From assembly GCA_013399695.1 (NCBI GenBank), contig VXAU01000305.1, forward strand, positions 805,960 through 869,959: DNA of 64,000 nucleotides, read 5' to 3'. Under the pieces are notes generated by a model. The model had not been told where the DNA came from and searched no databases. It saw only the letters and a list, made by a program, of their open reading frames with translations. Source of the stretch: Formicarius rufipectus. Its lineage: Eukaryota > Chordata > Aves > Passeriformes > Formicariidae. This document shows positions 62,195 through 64,000 of the stretch, piece after piece. Both the position numbers and the translations under genes were made by a program. Every line of letters begins with the position of its first letter. The stretch's first letter is position 1.

Positions 62195-62770
62195 TGTCAG
62201 GGAGCCAAAAGCCAACCAGATATACTACAATGGAGAGAAATTACATTAGTTAATTCAGAAGTAGGTTAAACAGCTACGGAATAAGAAAAGATAGTTCCCA
62301 GCTCCTAGAAGGGGAAAGAAAAAGACAAGCAAAAGCAGGATAAAGACAGTTGAACACATGAAAGAGAGAGAAAAGAAGTGAAGAAATCAAAACCAAGCAA
62401 TCAGTAAGGTCAGCAATCACTGACCACCCTCCAGAAGCAGAGCAATGCACATCCATTCTCAAAGCAACATCTTGGAACACATCCTCCAACTTCCAGTAAC
62501 CACTGAGCATGATATGACACAGAACACACCTTTGGCCAGGGCAGGTCAGCTGTCCTAGCTGTGTTCCATATCCATTTCTTGCCCACCTGCAGCCCATTCA
62601 GGGCTGAGATGTTCTGAAAAAAAAGTAAGCCTTGACACTGTGCAAGCAGTGCTGAGCAATATCCAAAACGATGGTGTGATATCAACCCTGTTTGAGCTGC
62701 AAATCCTAAGCACAGCCTCATTGTGGCTGCTATGATGAAACTTAACTCCACCTCTACCTGCCCCTGTACA
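62195..62770 (-). mobile_element. ERVL-type avian solo LTR, degraded
   Basis: On the minus strand it begins TGTACAGGGGCAGGTAGAGG and includes GAGTTAAGTTTCATCATAGC, GTTGATATCACACCATCG, TTGCTCAGCACTGCTTGCAC, AGTGTCAAGGC and CAGCTGACCTGCCCTGGCC. It ends near GGCTCCCTGACA. The order matches the very common avian ERVL LTR that starts TGTnCTGGTTTTGGCTGGGA, as I remember it. Divergence is high. It lies immediately beside the CR1 at 61775-62185. No clear target duplication was found. Confidence 0.8.
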
Positions 62771-63362
62771 TTTCATTTGGAAATCAGTGAAAAAAGTTTT
62801 AATGTATGTAAGGAACCAGTTAAAGAAAAGACATTATTCATGAAGTTTCCTTTTATGCGGCCTTGAAGCAGATTTAATTAAAACAACTATATAAATGAAA
62901 GGTAGAAGAAAGTATCTTGTACTGATACTAAAAAAAGGACTACTGTCAAATATCCATAATGAAAACAAGGTCAGACAAGACAAACCAACTGAACTGGAGC
63001 ACAGTAATAAAAGGTGATAAAAAGAAGCCAAGTAATTCAAACAGTAACATCTGAATGCAGTCACGCTAAGTAAAAACACTATTAAAACATTCCTTGTACA
63101 CCTTCAGGCAATGTCATGCCCTGTCTTTTTCCTTGGTGTTTTATGCAGCGTTAAGAAGTCAGACAGACAAAAGTCAGTGAATATTATTTGGAGCATATTC
63201 TTTTTTAACTGAGCTATTTATACAATTATTTCACACGACATTTAAAGTCATTAAATGGCATTAAATTCAAGCACATGGTTCAGGTTAATATTCAGTTGTA
63301 ACAGGTTCCCAGTCCACACCCGTTTGTTGTGTGGTTAAAATATAGACACTGTATTCCTACAT

Positions 63363-63382
63363 GGGGGGGGGGAGGAGGGGAG
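63363..63382. repeat. G-rich run with quadruplex potential
   Basis: Ten G in a row are followed by AGGAGGGGAGG on the plus strand. This gives at least three G tracts close together. Confidence 0.75.
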
Positions 63383-64000
63383 GAAGAAAAAAGGAAAAAA
63401 ATGGTCAAAAAAGCATTACTGACTCAAAGAAAATGTCAACCTTTCAACTAAAAACATTAAATTGCACACAGAACTTCTTTTGCATCAGAAGTCAGAATTT
63501 ATAAAAGATGGAATAATAACCAAATAATGTTGTCAGCCATAGTCCGAATGTACATGGCTGAGTCTACGGAAGGTGGTGAGGAAGAGCCTGCATAAAGAAA
63601 ACATCAGCTTCTCTTTCTCGACAGAAGACTTAACTGATGAAGCCACTGCTTGTTACTCTGCGTTTGCTATCTAAAGCTGTAGCCTTTTCTTCCTAATCAA
63701 CATATTGTGGCAATCTCAATTTATAGTGTGTGTTCAACAACGAAAACACAGAAATTAAAAAGATTGTATTCAGTTGTGGTTTTGTCCTGTTGGGCTTTTT
63801 TTCCAGAGTACTGTTAATCCAAAAAAACATCAGGGTAATGACCTATCAGCTCTGAAAGAGATGGTTCTTTGAAGACATAACCAACTCTCCAGCACAATGA
63901 ACAAAATGCTTACAACAAAGGAATAAAAAAAAATCCCCAAATTACCTAAAATGCTTCACAAAGATCACAGAAAGGGGACTAAATGGGTATTCATCATGAT

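Larger units (their letters stand above)
5440..64000 (-). other. NBAS: NBAS gene locus, 3' part (eight terminal coding exons)
   Basis: The locus runs on the minus strand and continues beyond base 64000. Eight exons of 219, 203, 93, 196, 140, 145, 129 and 276 nt join to 1,401 nt, giving 466 residues and a TAA stop with no internal stop. The protein is recognised from several blocks that match the C-terminal part of vertebrate NBAS as I remember it, for example LYDLSRSEKEKIH, LLEWLRPFC, FQHLVLLLQAWPPM, ELCLLLLNQSLLLPSLKLL and EAGSLLLA. Human NBAS is about 2,371 residues, so this is roughly the last fifth, after the Sec39 domain. Known role of the family: scaffold of the NRZ tether (with RINT1 and ZW10) on the ER, receiving COPI vesicles from the Golgi, plus a role in nonsense-mediated decay. 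Intron sizes are 256, 9905, 2354, 18124, 7148, 4192 and 10168 nt. Confidence 0.96.
59460..64000 (-). other. NBAS: Partial NBAS upstream intron
   Basis: No further NBAS exon was recognised between the 59459 acceptor and the window edge, so this is probably intronic. It holds a solo LTR (59786-60365), an A-rich tract (61608-61641), a CR1 (61775-62185), an ERVL-type LTR (62195-62770) and a G-rich run (63363-63382). The rest is unclassified. Confidence 0.65.

Noticed and set aside
62274..62776. Three overlapping minus-strand frames of 73-113 codons
   Set aside because: They fall in the ERVL-type LTR. LTRs are noncoding, and no retroviral protein motif appears.
1..64000. CRISPR arrays, bacterial operons, tRNA or rRNA genes
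   Set aside because: No regularly spaced direct repeats, ribosome binding sites or RNA-gene cores were seen. The window is vertebrate intronic DNA.

Overview
This is a stretch of a bird genome. It is AT-rich, eukaryotic, intron-dominated DNA. It carries many decayed CR1 LINE fragments, several avian ERV-type solo LTRs, and one well-supported protein gene on the minus strand. No bacterial-type operons, CRISPR arrays or RNA genes were recognised.

The gene is NBAS (neuroblastoma-amplified sequence). Its product is the Sec39-like large subunit of the NBAS-RINT1-ZW10 (NRZ/Syntaxin-18) tethering complex at the ER, and it is also linked to nonsense-mediated decay. The window holds its last eight coding exons. 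In transcript order they are 59459-59241, 58984-58782, 48876-48784, 46429-46234, 28109-27970, 20821-20677, 16484-16356 and 6187-5912. Joined, they give 1,401 nt: 466 codons plus a TAA stop, with no frameshift or internal stop. All seven complete introns are GT-AG and the phases agree at every junction. The count of eight matches human exons 45-52 as I remember them. The Sec39 domain and the N-terminal WD40-like part lie upstream, beyond base 64000. A tandem poly(A) signal at 5467-5458 probably ends the transcript.

Layout. 1-5440: 3' flank, with one CR1 and the 3' end of an LTR. 5440-6187: last exon and 3' UTR. 6188-59240: seven introns (256 nt to about 18 kb) holding most of the repeats. 59460-64000: part of the next upstream intron, with two solo LTRs and a CR1. 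CR1 copies lie in both orientations and are heavily decayed; the one at 40076-40915 is the longest.

The most interesting mobile element is nested. A GC-rich LTR at 50263-51794 is interrupted by a 505-bp insert (50417-50921) flanked by a perfect 7-bp target duplication. On the minus strand the insert ends in a GAT/ATG-type tail preceded by two stem-loops, which fits a short RTE-clade retroelement. No previously undescribed gene system was found; the unusual content is retroelement nesting and DNA-structure-prone repeats.
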